A stretch of 64,000 bases of DNA from Chitinophaga sp. YR627 (lineage in GTDB: Bacteria; Bacteroidota; Bacteroidia; Chitinophagales; Chitinophagaceae), in assembly GCF_900114995.1 (NCBI RefSeq), contig NZ_FOUX01000006.1:744001-808000 (forward strand), in the 5' to 3' direction. The position numbers and the translations under genes were made by a program. This document shows positions 17,220 through 25,055 of this stretch, one piece after another. The notes under the pieces are model-generated. The model did no database searches and was not told the origin of the DNA. It was given only the letters and a program-made list of their open reading frames with translations. Positions within the stretch are counted from its first letter, which is position 1; every line of letters starts with the position of its first letter.

Positions 17220-18698
17220 ATGAAAAAAACGAATCGTCTCCTCATCATATCTGCTGCACTGGCGACACTGACGCTGGGTGCATGTAACAAAGACCTGAAC
17301 CTGACACCTCCTTCCAACACTACTGTTGGTAACCAGGGGCAGGGTACTGCGGGTTCTTATATTAAAGATGCGACTACAGCGGAAGCCGCGCTTGCCAGCT
17401 GTTATGGATATTTCCGTAATGGTTCCTCTGAATACTATGTACTGGATTATTTCAATATAAGCGATGCGCAGTCTGACAATGCTTATGCAGGTGCAGATAA
17501 CGCTGCCGGTTTTGAGATCGACGAATTCCGTCTGCTCTCTACCAATGCCTGGGCAAGCCGTGACTGGGGGTACCTCTACAACCAGATCACTGCATGTAAC
17601 TCTGTGATCGCTAACGTACCAAAAGTAACTGACCCGGCTTTGAGCTCCGGCCGTAAAGCACAGATCATCGGAGAGGCACAGTTTATCCGTGCACGCGCTT
17701 ACTTTGACCTGGTAAGGATCTTTGGTGATGTGCCGCTGGTATTGACCGAGCTGCCTACGATCACTGCTGATAATCTGGAACAGATCTATCCGTTACTGTA
17801 TCCTGCACGTAAGAGTGCAGACAGTGTTTATGCACAGATCGATAGTGACCTGAAAGCGGCGGTGGAAGTAGTGCCTACATCTGGTGTAAATAAAGGTTAT
17901 GTGAGCAAAGGCGCTGTGTATACGCTGCTGGCGAAAGTTGCGGCAACCAAAAAACCAGTTAACTGGGCGGAAGTAGAATCTTATACCAACCAGGTTATTG
18001 CGCTGGGGTATAGTCTGCTGCCGGTTTATGACAACCTCTGGGATGGTGCGCATGAAAACTCTGTTGAGTCCATTTTCGAACTGAACTTCGACGGCTGGGA
18101 TACCGGTGGTAACTGGGGTACCAGTATGTTCCTGGGTACAGACTGGAAGAAATTCTGTAATCCGAGCAATGACCTCGTGCGTGCTTATCAGCTGGAAAAA
18201 GATACTGTACGTTTCAGGTCAACCATCACTTTTGCAAATGTAAATGGTAAATGGGGTGATGCCCGTCTGCCGCTGGATAGTTTCCCTTTCTTCTATAAAA
18301 TGCGTAAGACTGACGCCAGCCAGAATATTATCATGTACCGTCTGGCAGATGTATTACTGCTGAAAGCAGAAGCACTGAATGAGCAGGGAGATGTAGCAGG
18401 TGCAAACACTATTGTTACACAGATCCGTGAGCGTGTGAAACTGAAAAATCTGAACATTACAGATCAGGCAGCGATGCGTCTGGCTATTGAGAAAGAGCGT
18501 CGTTTGGAACTTGCTTTCGAAGGTACCCGCTGGCAGGACCTCGTACGTACAGATCGTGCGATCCCGGTTATGCAGGCGGTGACAGATGGCAAGGGTGTTA
18601 GTCTGGGTTATCACCTGACGGAAAAGAGTCTTTTATGGCCTGTTCCGCAGAGTGAGATGGACCAGAATGCCAATCTGATACAGAATCCTGGCTATTAA
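17220..18698 (+). CDS. SusD/RagB-family surface glycan-binding lipoprotein
   Basis: The 492-residue product is the lid subunit that pairs with SusC. The signal peptide ends in the lipobox LGAC (Cys22). TPR-like helices follow, with the usual SusD features: EAALASCYGYFR, the RAYFDLVRIFGDVPLVL motif that marks the family, a central MYRLADVLLLKAEALNEQGD segment, and the C-terminal pattern RRLELAFEGTRWQDLVRTDR, then LLWPVPQSEMDQNANLIQNP. It lies 11 bases after SusC on the same strand and is followed by a hairpin terminator. It is expected at the outer face of the outer membrane. Family call very secure; ligand not readable. Confidence 0.96.
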   Translation: MKKTNRLLIISAALATLTLGACNKDLNLTPPSNTTVGNQGQGTAGSYIKDATTAEAALASCYGYFRNGSSEYYVLDYFNISDAQSDNAYAGADNAAGFEIDEFRLLSTNAWASRDWGYLYNQITACNSVIANVPKVTDPALSSGRKAQIIGEAQFIRARAYFDLVRIFGDVPLVLTELPTITADNLEQIYPLLYPARKSADSVYAQIDSDLKAAVEVVPTSGVNKGYVSKGAVYTLLAKVAATKKPVNWAEVESYTNQVIALGYSLLPVYDNLWDGAHENSVESIFELNFDGWDTGGNWGTSMFLGTDWKKFCNPSNDLVRAYQLEKDTVRFRSTITFANVNGKWGDARLPLDSFPFFYKMRKTDASQNIIMYRLADVLLLKAEALNEQGDVAGANTIVTQIRERVKLKNLNITDQAAMRLAIEKERRLELAFEGTRWQDLVRTDRAIPVMQAVTDGKGVSLGYHLTEKSLLWPVPQSEMDQNANLIQNPGY

Positions 18699-18732
18699 AT
18701 GTGGATATAAGATAGCGTTAACGAACAAATGT

Positions 18733-18768
18733 AAGGTCTCGTCTCGACTGGGACGGGACCTTCTTTTT
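18733..18768 (+). terminator. Terminator or attenuator after SusD
   Basis: AAGGTCTCGTC (18733-18743) pairs with GACGGGACCTT (18752-18762), one mismatch, followed by CTTTTT. It separates SusC/SusD from the GH30 gene that starts at 18806, so it may lower GH30 expression if they share a transcript. Confidence 0.7.
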
Positions 18769-18805
18769 ACCTGAAAAATCAGCTTCACAAGAAAAATATC
18801 GACGT

Positions 18806-20260
18806 ATGAATAAGAAATTATGGGTGTACACTTGTTGTATAGGCGCCTTTCTGGCGGCTTGCAACAACGGGCAGCAGCAAAGTGGTAGTGGTGGACAGCA
18901 TGATTCTGTAGCCGTTTATCTGACAACGCCTGATCAGCAGCAGTTGTTTGTTAAGCAGTCTGCATTAGGTAAAACAAAAGATACTTCCGCTATCAATATC
19001 GTGATGGATACGACGCGTCAGTTCCAGGAGATAGAAGGCTTTGGCGCTTCTGTTACGGGTTCTTCCGCTTATGTGATGCAGAATTATATGTCTGCCGATA
19101 AACGACAGGCTTTGCTGCAGGAGTTATTCGGTGCAGATAATGGTCTTGGTATTAACTATATCCGTATGTCTATCGGTGCGTCCGACTTTTCTACGGATCC
19201 GTATAGTTATGATGATATGCCGGCAGGGCAGCGGGATGACTCCCTGACACATTTCTCTATTGCGCATGATGAGAAAGATGTTGCGCCGGTGTTAAAGGAG
19301 ATCAGCGGTATCAATTCCAATATTCATATCATGGGTAGTCCGTGGAGTCCGCCGGGATGGATGAAGACCAGCGGTAAACTGGAAGGCGGTTCTTTGCGTC
19401 CGGATGCCTATGCTGTTTATGCGCGTTACTTCGTGAAATATATTCAGGCGTTTGCAGCAGCTGGTGTGAAGATTACTGCATTAACCATACAGAATGAGCC
19501 GCAATACGAAGCTTCTTATCCGAGTATGAAAATGACAGCGCCTGAGCAGGGTGCTTTTATTAAAGATCATCTGGGTCCTTTACTGGAGAAAGAAGGATTG
19601 AATAAACAGGTGTCAGTGATGTTGTTTGATCATAACTGGAATAGTCCGGAGTATCCGATTTCTATTCTGGATGATAGTGCTATGGCGAAATATACTGCTG
19701 GTGCGGCATTTCATTGTTATGAAGGTGCGGTTGGAGCGATGTCTAAAGTACATGAGGCGCATCCTGAGAAAGGTTTGTATTTCACGGAGTGTTCTGGTGG
19801 TAGCTGGTCTCCGGAGTTTGCGGATAACCTGCAGTATATGGTGCGGCAGTTGTTTATCGGTACGATGAATAACTGGTCGAAGAATGTGTTGTTATGGAAT
19901 ATGGCATTGGATGAGAATAATGGTCCGACGACGAATAAGCCAGGGGCAGGTAAAGAGAATCGCGGGTGTATGACTTGTCGTGGTGTGGTGACGGTGAATT
20001 CAAAAGATGGTGGTGTGACAAGGAATGTGGAATATTATGCGATTGCGCATTTTAGCAAATTTGTGCGTCCGGGTGCGAAGCGGGTGTATTCTTCCGCGGC
20101 TGCAGGTGTTGAGAATGTAGCGTTTTTAAATATGGATGGTTCGCGGGTGATGGTGGTGATCAATACGACTAAGGAAGAGCGTGCTTTTTCTGTGCAGCAG
20201 GGGGATGTTGTGAATTATGTATTGAAACCAGGTGCGGTGGTTACGCTGGTTTGGAAGTAA
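18806..20260 (+). CDS. GH30-family glycoside hydrolase lipoprotein
   Basis: The 484-residue protein has a signal peptide with lipobox LAAC (Cys19) and a Gln/Ser/Gly-rich linker, as expected for a surface lipoprotein. The GH30 barrel shows EGFGASVTGSSAYVM at the start, MGSPWSPPGWMKTSG, the acid/base glutamate E231 in IQNEPQYEASYPSM, and the nucleophile E328 in YFTECSGGSW. A C-terminal beta-sandwich closes the protein. Bacteroidota GH30 lipoproteins beside SusC/SusD often cut beta-1,6-glucans or related beta-glucosides, but subfamily and substrate are not settled by sequence alone. It follows SusD after a hairpin on the same strand. The last third of the gene is richer in G and T on the coding strand than its upstream neighbours, and this bias continues into the non-coding DNA that follows. 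Confidence 0.94.
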   Translation: MNKKLWVYTCCIGAFLAACNNGQQQSGSGGQHDSVAVYLTTPDQQQLFVKQSALGKTKDTSAINIVMDTTRQFQEIEGFGASVTGSSAYVMQNYMSADKRQALLQELFGADNGLGINYIRMSIGASDFSTDPYSYDDMPAGQRDDSLTHFSIAHDEKDVAPVLKEISGINSNIHIMGSPWSPPGWMKTSGKLEGGSLRPDAYAVYARYFVKYIQAFAAAGVKITALTIQNEPQYEASYPSMKMTAPEQGAFIKDHLGPLLEKEGLNKQVSVMLFDHNWNSPEYPISILDDSAMAKYTAGAAFHCYEGAVGAMSKVHEAHPEKGLYFTECSGGSWSPEFADNLQYMVRQLFIGTMNNWSKNVLLWNMALDENNGPTTNKPGAGKENRGCMTCRGVVTVNSKDGGVTRNVEYYAIAHFSKFVRPGAKRVYSSAAAGVENVAFLNMDGSRVMVVINTTKEERAFSVQQGDVVNYVLKPGAVVTLVWK

Positions 20261-20350
20261 TAGTTGGTTTTTGTTTATGTCACAGCGGCTTCGGGTTTTC
20301 CGGGGCCGTTGTTGTTTTTGTTGATGTTTGTGGACGCGGTGTTACCGGGG

Positions 20351-20550
20351 GGCTGAGGTTTATTGCCGCGGGGATACGCTGCGGTTTCAGATGGTGTCGC
20401 GGACTGGTGCCCGTTAAGGATGTTGATTTGGCTGTAGTTTTTGGGCTGGGGGATGGGGCATTGGTTGGGCGTTAGCTTTGTGCAGGGGACAGGCTAAGGT
20501 CCGCTTTACCATCTGAAAACCTGCGCTTAGTTCCCTCGTTTCGTGGTGGT
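20351..20550 (+). repeat. Hairpin-containing repeat, copy 1
   Basis: This 200-base unit recurs at 20582-20781 with about six substitutions and no gaps (period 231). It holds a long inverted repeat: GGTTTCAGATGGTGTCGCGG near 20383-20402 faces GTCCGCTTTACCATCTGAAA, ending at 20521. The hairpin body is about 139 bases. Confidence 0.85.
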
Positions 20551-20581
20551 TTTGGGGGGAAGTATGAAGGTGGTTAGTGGT

Positions 20582-20781
20582 GGCTGAGGTTTATTGCCGC
20601 GGGGATACGCTGCGGTTTCAGATGGTGTCGCGGACTGGTGCCCGTTAAGGATGTTGATTTGGCTGTAGTTTTTGTGCTGGGGGATGGGGCATTGGTTGGG
20701 CGTTAGCTTTGTGCAGGGGACGGGCTAAGGTCCGCTTTACCATCTGAAAGCCTTCGCTTAATTCCCGCGTTTCGTGGTGGT
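20582..20781 (+). repeat. Hairpin-containing repeat, copy 2
   Basis: Second copy of the 200-base unit, same orientation as copy 1, hairpin body 20614-20752. Differences from copy 1 are single bases in the loop and in the 3' flank; the stem core is unchanged. Confidence 0.85.
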
Positions 20782-21166
20782 AATGGAGGGGGGAGGTGTA
20801 GTGGCTGATAATGGGATTGGAGGGATTGAGGAGTTAGAGGGCTTGCTGTTGTTGGGGGTATTAGTATCGTGGTGGTGGCGGTGGTATAAGTGGCTGAGGC
20901 TGTAGGGGTTGTTGCATGGTCTTTTTGTGGGATTGTTGGCGGAGGCATATGTAAGTGATTGAAAACTACGTATATTTGTTGACGCTGTCTATTATCTTGG
21001 GCTGAAGCGGGTGTGGTGCTGATTTAAGCATCTGTTTTGATGGGTGTCAGGTAATAATTGTGCAGTGTTTATGCTTACGTTACGTTTCAGTTTATGTTCA
21101 ATGTCTACGGACAGGCCGGATGGCGCAGGTGATGCGCGATAGTTGATGTAATAAGCTTATGTACCT

Positions 21167-21910
21167 ATGAAGAGTCCTTTAGTCCTTGCTATGGTATCAT
21201 GTTTTTCCACCTTGCAGTTACATGCACAGGATTCATTGGAAAATGCATTTAATAAATACGGATTTAGCTGCGAGATCGCATCTGATGGATTTACGACCAG
21301 CTATATTTTCAAAAGACAATGGAGAGACAGGGATGAGATCATTCATCTCTATCAGACTACACATACAGAGGGTCAGTACAAGGCTTTCGTTGAATTTGCC
21401 CTTCCGCAGGTGCAGATCAGTTTTCATAAGGTAGAAGAAGTGCTCAGCGATATTACAAAGGTTTCTTCCTTTATGCATCACACGATTCAGAGCAATTGTT
21501 TTCGTCAGATGCTGGACGAGAATACGCATCTGAATATGAAAAACTATATGCTGGCAGTAAATACGGATGAAGAGAAAATGCATTTCATCAATTACCTGCA
21601 TCAGTTCTATGAAGTTTGCGCAAGACCTTTTTTTCAGGAATATACTAACCTTGAACAGGTAGATTGTCACCTGTCTGATATTACAGATAAAGAAGCCGAT
21701 TATTTCATTTATGGAGAAGGAAATACCTCCATCCACAGAAGATTGATCATTAAAGCGCTCGCCGGTAATCCCAGCACCCTGCCTTATTATCAGTACCTGG
21801 AAGCCGCATTATGTGCCAGAAAGGATAAGTCGCTGACATACAATAATATGTATAATCTGCTCCTGAAAATTGGAGAGAAACTGGCCATAAAACCTGAACA
21901 GGCACAATAA
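21167..21910 (+). CDS. Secreted hypothetical protein, 247 residues
   Basis: I do not recognise the family. The N-terminus is a signal peptide (MKSPLVLAMVSCFSTLQLHA, cleaved before QDS). The mature part is mixed alpha/beta: a first section with YIFKRQWRDRDEIIHLYQTT and FVEFALPQVQISFHKVEEVL, a helical middle section with several Cys and His (TIQSNCFRQMLDENTHLNMK), and a helical C-terminus (LTYNNMYNLLLKIGEKLAIK). No lipobox or membrane anchor is seen, so a periplasmic or secreted protein is likely. The gene is isolated, with hairpin repeats on both sides (copies 1 and 2 before, copy 3 inverted after). Base composition is balanced, unlike the skewed DNA around it. Nothing suggests a mobility protein. 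Function unknown. Confidence 0.7.
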   Translation: MKSPLVLAMVSCFSTLQLHAQDSLENAFNKYGFSCEIASDGFTTSYIFKRQWRDRDEIIHLYQTTHTEGQYKAFVEFALPQVQISFHKVEEVLSDITKVSSFMHHTIQSNCFRQMLDENTHLNMKNYMLAVNTDEEKMHFINYLHQFYEVCARPFFQEYTNLEQVDCHLSDITDKEADYFIYGEGNTSIHRRLIIKALAGNPSTLPYYQYLEAALCARKDKSLTYNNMYNLLLKIGEKLAIKPEQAQ

Positions 21911-22046
21911 ACTGAGACCTCCCTCTAATAAAAGACAGGAAAACACTGCTTATAGCGAATTACGAAACCTGATAAGCTTGGAATTGAAATGTTGTGTCCT
22001 GAATGCCCCCTATCCCCCCTGAAAATAGGTTAGACATGCTTCATAT

Positions 22047-22090
22047 ACGACGCATACACGACGCATACACGACGCATACACGACGCATCT
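22047..22090 (+). repeat. Four-copy 11-base tandem repeat
   Basis: The unit ACGACGCATAC occurs three times without change and once as ACGACGCATCT, head to tail. It is non-coding and there are no spacers, so it is not a CRISPR array. Variable copy number would be expected between strains. Confidence 0.9.
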
Positions 22091-22392
22091 ACGGGACAAC
22101 TCTATCGAATCCTCTACCGAAAATGATCCGTTTATAGCCAAATCACCACCCCGATGTAGGCTAATCTGCACTTAATTGCCACCCAATCAATATGTCTCCG
22201 TCACCAATGACCTGAATGGCCAATTATACCGTCACTACGCCGTTATTATGCCCATATCTGTCCATTCCCAAGCGAAGAAATACAGACTTAATAACGGCCT
22301 AATAAGCGTCTACAATGAAGACAAACTCCATAAACGTGAATTTCAATTTCTACTACCCCCCAATTAATACACCAACAGGCGCTTTCAGCGGA

Positions 22393-22529
22393 GGTTTCAG
22401 ATGACCAGACGAACCTTAGCCCGTCCCCTGCATCCAGCTACCGCTCACCCAAGCCCCCACCGCATAGCCATTCTCCCAAAGCCCCATCATGTACTTAACT
22501 GGCGTCAGTTCGTCGGGTTATCTGAAACC
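22393..22529 (-). repeat. Hairpin-containing repeat, copy 3 (inverted, diverged)
   Basis: Read on the minus strand it follows the layout of copies 1 and 2: a GGTTTCAGAT arm, a GTTAAG box, a GT-rich loop, a GCAGGGGACGGGCTAAGGT box, and a closing ATCTGAAACC arm. The arms GGTTTCAGATGACCAGACGA (from 22393) and TCGTCGGGTTATCTGAAACC (ending 22529) pair at about 20 of 22 positions although their inner bases differ from copy 1. Confidence 0.75.
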
Positions 22530-22622
22530 ACAGCAAAGCCGCCCAAACCTCTCCCCAAAAAAGAAAAGCCAGCCAGAATACTCCGGCCAGCCCACAAAAA
22601 ACAAAAATTATATACCTGTCTA

Positions 22623-23951
22623 TTAATGCATCATTACACCCTCTAACTCTTCCAGCGTCTTCCCTTTTGTCTCCCGCACATTCCGCCATATAAACACAAA
22701 CCCCGCTAAACACACCGCCGCATAGATATAAAACGTCCCATCCTTCAGCTTATCAAACAACATCGGAAACGTAAACACCAGCACAAAATACGCCGCCCAC
22801 AAACATAACACCGCAAATGATGTCGCCGCACTCCTGATCTTATTCGGAAAGATCTCCGCAATCAACACCCAGGTCACCGGCGCCAGAGACATCGCATAAG
22901 TCCCGATTGCCGCCAGCAGATACCAGGACACATGCTCTGATCCCGCCGACAACATCCGCACCACAACAATATACAGGATTGTCAGTCCACCGGCACCAAT
23001 CAGCATAAGTGGCTTCCTGCCCAGTTTATCCACCAGCAACATCGCCAGAATGGTAAACACAAGATTAACACCACCAATAAAGACCGTCTGCAACAGCTGG
23101 CCATCCTGCGACACTCCAATGCTTTTGAAGATCCTCGGCGTATAGTTAAACACCACATTGATACCACAAAATTGCTGGAACATCGCCAGTATAATACCGA
23201 CTATGACCGCTGGCAATACTGCCTTCCGGAAGATATGTCCATAACTCACCCGTTCATTCCCCGTCATAGACTGCTGAATAACAGACAAAGACTCCGTAGC
23301 AAAATCATCGCCGCCAATACGATTCAGCACCGTCCTCGCTTCTGCTGAACGTCCGGCTTTTACCAGCCAGCGTGGACTCTCGGGTAACCACAACGCGCCA
23401 AGAAAGAAGAGCAGGGAAGGTAAGAGACCAAGACCGAACATCCACCGCCAAGCATCATCACCATGATTACGCAGACCGTAATTGATAATATTCGTCACGA
23501 GGATACCCGTCACGATGGTTAACTGATTGATAGCCACCATGCGTCCACGGAGATGCGCAGGTGAAACTTCTGCAATGTACATTGGTGACAGCATGGATGC
23601 CATACCCACACCAATACCTGCCACGAAACGGAAAGCAATAAAGACATTCCTGTCCGGCGCAACCGCCATTGCCAGAGAAGAGATACCGAAGATGGCAGAA
23701 GCCACCAGAAGGCCCTTTTTACGCCCGTATTTGTCCGCCATTGTACCGGCAACTATACAGCCCACGATCGCTCCTAAAGCCAGACTACCCGTCGCAAATC
23801 CTTCCCAATAGGCATCCAGACCAAACTGTTGCTGTAAGAAAGGCAGGGCTCCCGCGATCACAGCGAAGTCAAAGCCAAATAAATAGCCTCCCAGGGCAGA
23901 AATAAAGGAAATACCCAGTATGTAGGAGCTGTTGAATGATGATTGTTTCAT
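22623..23951 (-). CDS. MFS sugar porter (XylE/GLUT-type sugar:H+ symporter)
   Basis: The 442-residue protein has 12 predicted membrane helices and the sugar-porter signatures: GYLFGFDFAVIAGALPFL in TM1, DKYGRKKGL between TM2 and TM3, PESPRWLVKAGR after TM6, DKLGRKPLM between TM8 and TM9, and a C-terminal ETKGKTLEELE. It imports a monosaccharide across the inner membrane. It is the last gene of a minus-strand operon with a GH-D-like hydrolase, a DUF5107-TPR protein and GalM; 36 bases separate it from galM. Galactose or another hexose released by the hydrolase is the likely cargo, inferred from the neighbours. Confidence 0.95.
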   Translation of the reverse strand: MKQSSFNSSYILGISFISALGGYLFGFDFAVIAGALPFLQQQFGLDAYWEGFATGSLALGAIVGCIVAGTMADKYGRKKGLLVASAIFGISSLAMAVAPDRNVFIAFRFVAGIGVGMASMLSPMYIAEVSPAHLRGRMVAINQLTIVTGILVTNIINYGLRNHGDDAWRWMFGLGLLPSLLFFLGALWLPESPRWLVKAGRSAEARTVLNRIGGDDFATESLSVIQQSMTGNERVSYGHIFRKAVLPAVIVGIILAMFQQFCGINVVFNYTPRIFKSIGVSQDGQLLQTVFIGGVNLVFTILAMLLVDKLGRKPLMLIGAGGLTILYIVVVRMLSAGSEHVSWYLLAAIGTYAMSLAPVTWVLIAEIFPNKIRSAATSFAVLCLWAAYFVLVFTFPMLFDKLKDGTFYIYAAVCLAGFVFIWRNVRETKGKTLEELEGVMMH

Positions 23952-23987
23952 AACGGAATATCGCTGTGGTAAATTAAAGTAAAGAAA

Positions 23988-25055
23988 TTATTGCACATCA
24001 AAAACGAAGACCGTTTTCCGCCGGTAAGTTTCTCCCGGGCGAAGGATGGTTTCCGGAAACTGTGCGTGATTCGGACTGTCAGGAAATGCCTGTGTCTCAA
24101 GTGCGACGGCGCCATGTTTGAGATAGGGAACGCCCTGTGCGCCAGTGATACTGCCGTCCCAATAGTTTGCGCTATACAGCTGGATACCTGGTTGGTCGGT
24201 GAATACACGGAGTACACGGCCGCTTTCGGGATCTTCCAGTTCTGCGGCAGGAATGTTTTCGGTGTCATAAGGACGGAGCACATAGTTATGGTCGAAACCC
24301 ATGTCTGCCGGAAGCTGATCAATACACTGACCGACTGCACGGGCATGCGTGAAGTCAAGCGGCGTGCCTGTTACAGGCAGCAGTTGCCCGGTAGGGGTAT
24401 TGCTGCTGTTCTTTTCCGTGTAATTGTTCGCGTTGATGCGCAACAGGTGACTGGTCACCAGCGGATTATCAAACCCGGTGAGATTGAAATAAGAGTGGTT
24501 CGTCAGACTTACAGGCGTTGCTTTATCAGTGCTGGCCGTATAGGTGATCGTCAGCCGGTTGTGCCGGTCGAGTATATAACGGACCTGTACACTGAGGGTA
24601 CCGGGATAGGCTTCTTCTCCGTCAGGACTGGTGTAAGCCATGGTGATGCTTGCCTGTTCTTCGTTCTGACTGCATTGTATCACCTGCCATACTTTCTTGT
24701 GAAATCCATCAAAACCACCATGAAGATGGTTGCTGTCATTATTGACTGGTAACTGGTAGTTGACACCGTCGATCGTTAGTTTGCCGCCGGCAATCCTGTT
24801 GGCATAACGGCCAACGGTAGACCCAAAGTAGGCGGGGTTCTTCCAGTAGGCCTGCGGATCACTAAAACCCGCTACGATGTTTTTACGGATGCCCGCTTTG
24901 TCAGGTGCATGGACCCCGGTAATCGTAGCGCCCAGGTTAATGAGTTCCACCCGGATCGCAGCATTCTCCAGCGTGATCTGTTCAAGCGGCTCTCCGCCTG
25001 CCTCGCCATAAGTGGCACGGGTAGCGGAGAGCGTCTGATGTTGTATGTTTAACAT
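23988..25055 (-). CDS. galM: Galactose mutarotase (aldose 1-epimerase)
   Basis: The 355-residue enzyme interconverts alpha and beta anomers of aldoses such as galactose. Family motifs are present: the substrate-binding Arg and Asn in GRYANRIAGGKL, the histidine in SNHLHGGFDGFHKKVW, the catalytic histidine in TNHSYFNLTG, and the catalytic-base glutamate in VALETQAFPDSPNH. There is no signal peptide, so it is cytoplasmic. Its start overlaps the stop of the DUF5107-TPR gene by seven bases, showing translational coupling. A role just after import of the sugar released by the upstream glycosidase fits well. The family call is very secure; preference for galactose rather than another aldose is inferred. 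Confidence 0.95.
   Translation of the reverse strand: MLNIQHQTLSATRATYGEAGGEPLEQITLENAAIRVELINLGATITGVHAPDKAGIRKNIVAGFSDPQAYWKNPAYFGSTVGRYANRIAGGKLTIDGVNYQLPVNNDSNHLHGGFDGFHKKVWQVIQCSQNEEQASITMAYTSPDGEEAYPGTLSVQVRYILDRHNRLTITYTASTDKATPVSLTNHSYFNLTGFDNPLVTSHLLRINANNYTEKNSSNTPTGQLLPVTGTPLDFTHARAVGQCIDQLPADMGFDHNYVLRPYDTENIPAAELEDPESGRVLRVFTDQPGIQLYSANYWDGSITGAQGVPYLKHGAVALETQAFPDSPNHAQFPETILRPGETYRRKTVFVFDVQ

Larger units (their letters stand above)
20261..21166 (+). other. Non-coding GT-rich stretch with repeats
   Basis: No convincing gene is seen in these 906 bases; short open frames here give low-complexity peptides. The plus strand is rich in G and T to about 20960. It holds the direct repeat pair at 20351-20781 (listed separately). 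A TATATTTG box at 20971-20978 could be the -7 element of the gene at 21167, with a leader of about 180 bases; no good -33 box was found. Confidence 0.5.
21911..22622. other. Non-coding region with minisatellite and inverted hairpin repeat
   Basis: No convincing gene is seen; two short plus-strand frames here encode Pro/His-rich low-complexity peptides and are rejected. It holds an 11-base tandem repeat (22047-22090) and a third, inverted copy of the hairpin repeat (22393-22529). The plus strand is rich in A and C from about 22140, a mirror image of the GT-rich stretch after the GH30 gene. Confidence 0.5.

Noticed and set aside
20251..20475. Small plus-strand open frame after the GH30 gene
   Set aside because: It overlaps the hairpin repeat, is Gly/Val-rich low-complexity, and its counterpart in the second repeat copy is not kept as a frame.
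20703..20948. Minus-strand open frame rich in Pro and Thr
   Set aside because: It is caused by the GT-rich skew of the plus strand; no start signal or domain was seen.
22047..22090. CRISPR array
   Set aside because: The 11-base units are directly adjacent with no spacers and no cas genes are present.
22176..22646. Two plus-strand open frames in the AC-rich stretch
   Set aside because: Translations are low-complexity (Pro, His, Lys) and overlap the inverted hairpin repeat and the MFS gene end.
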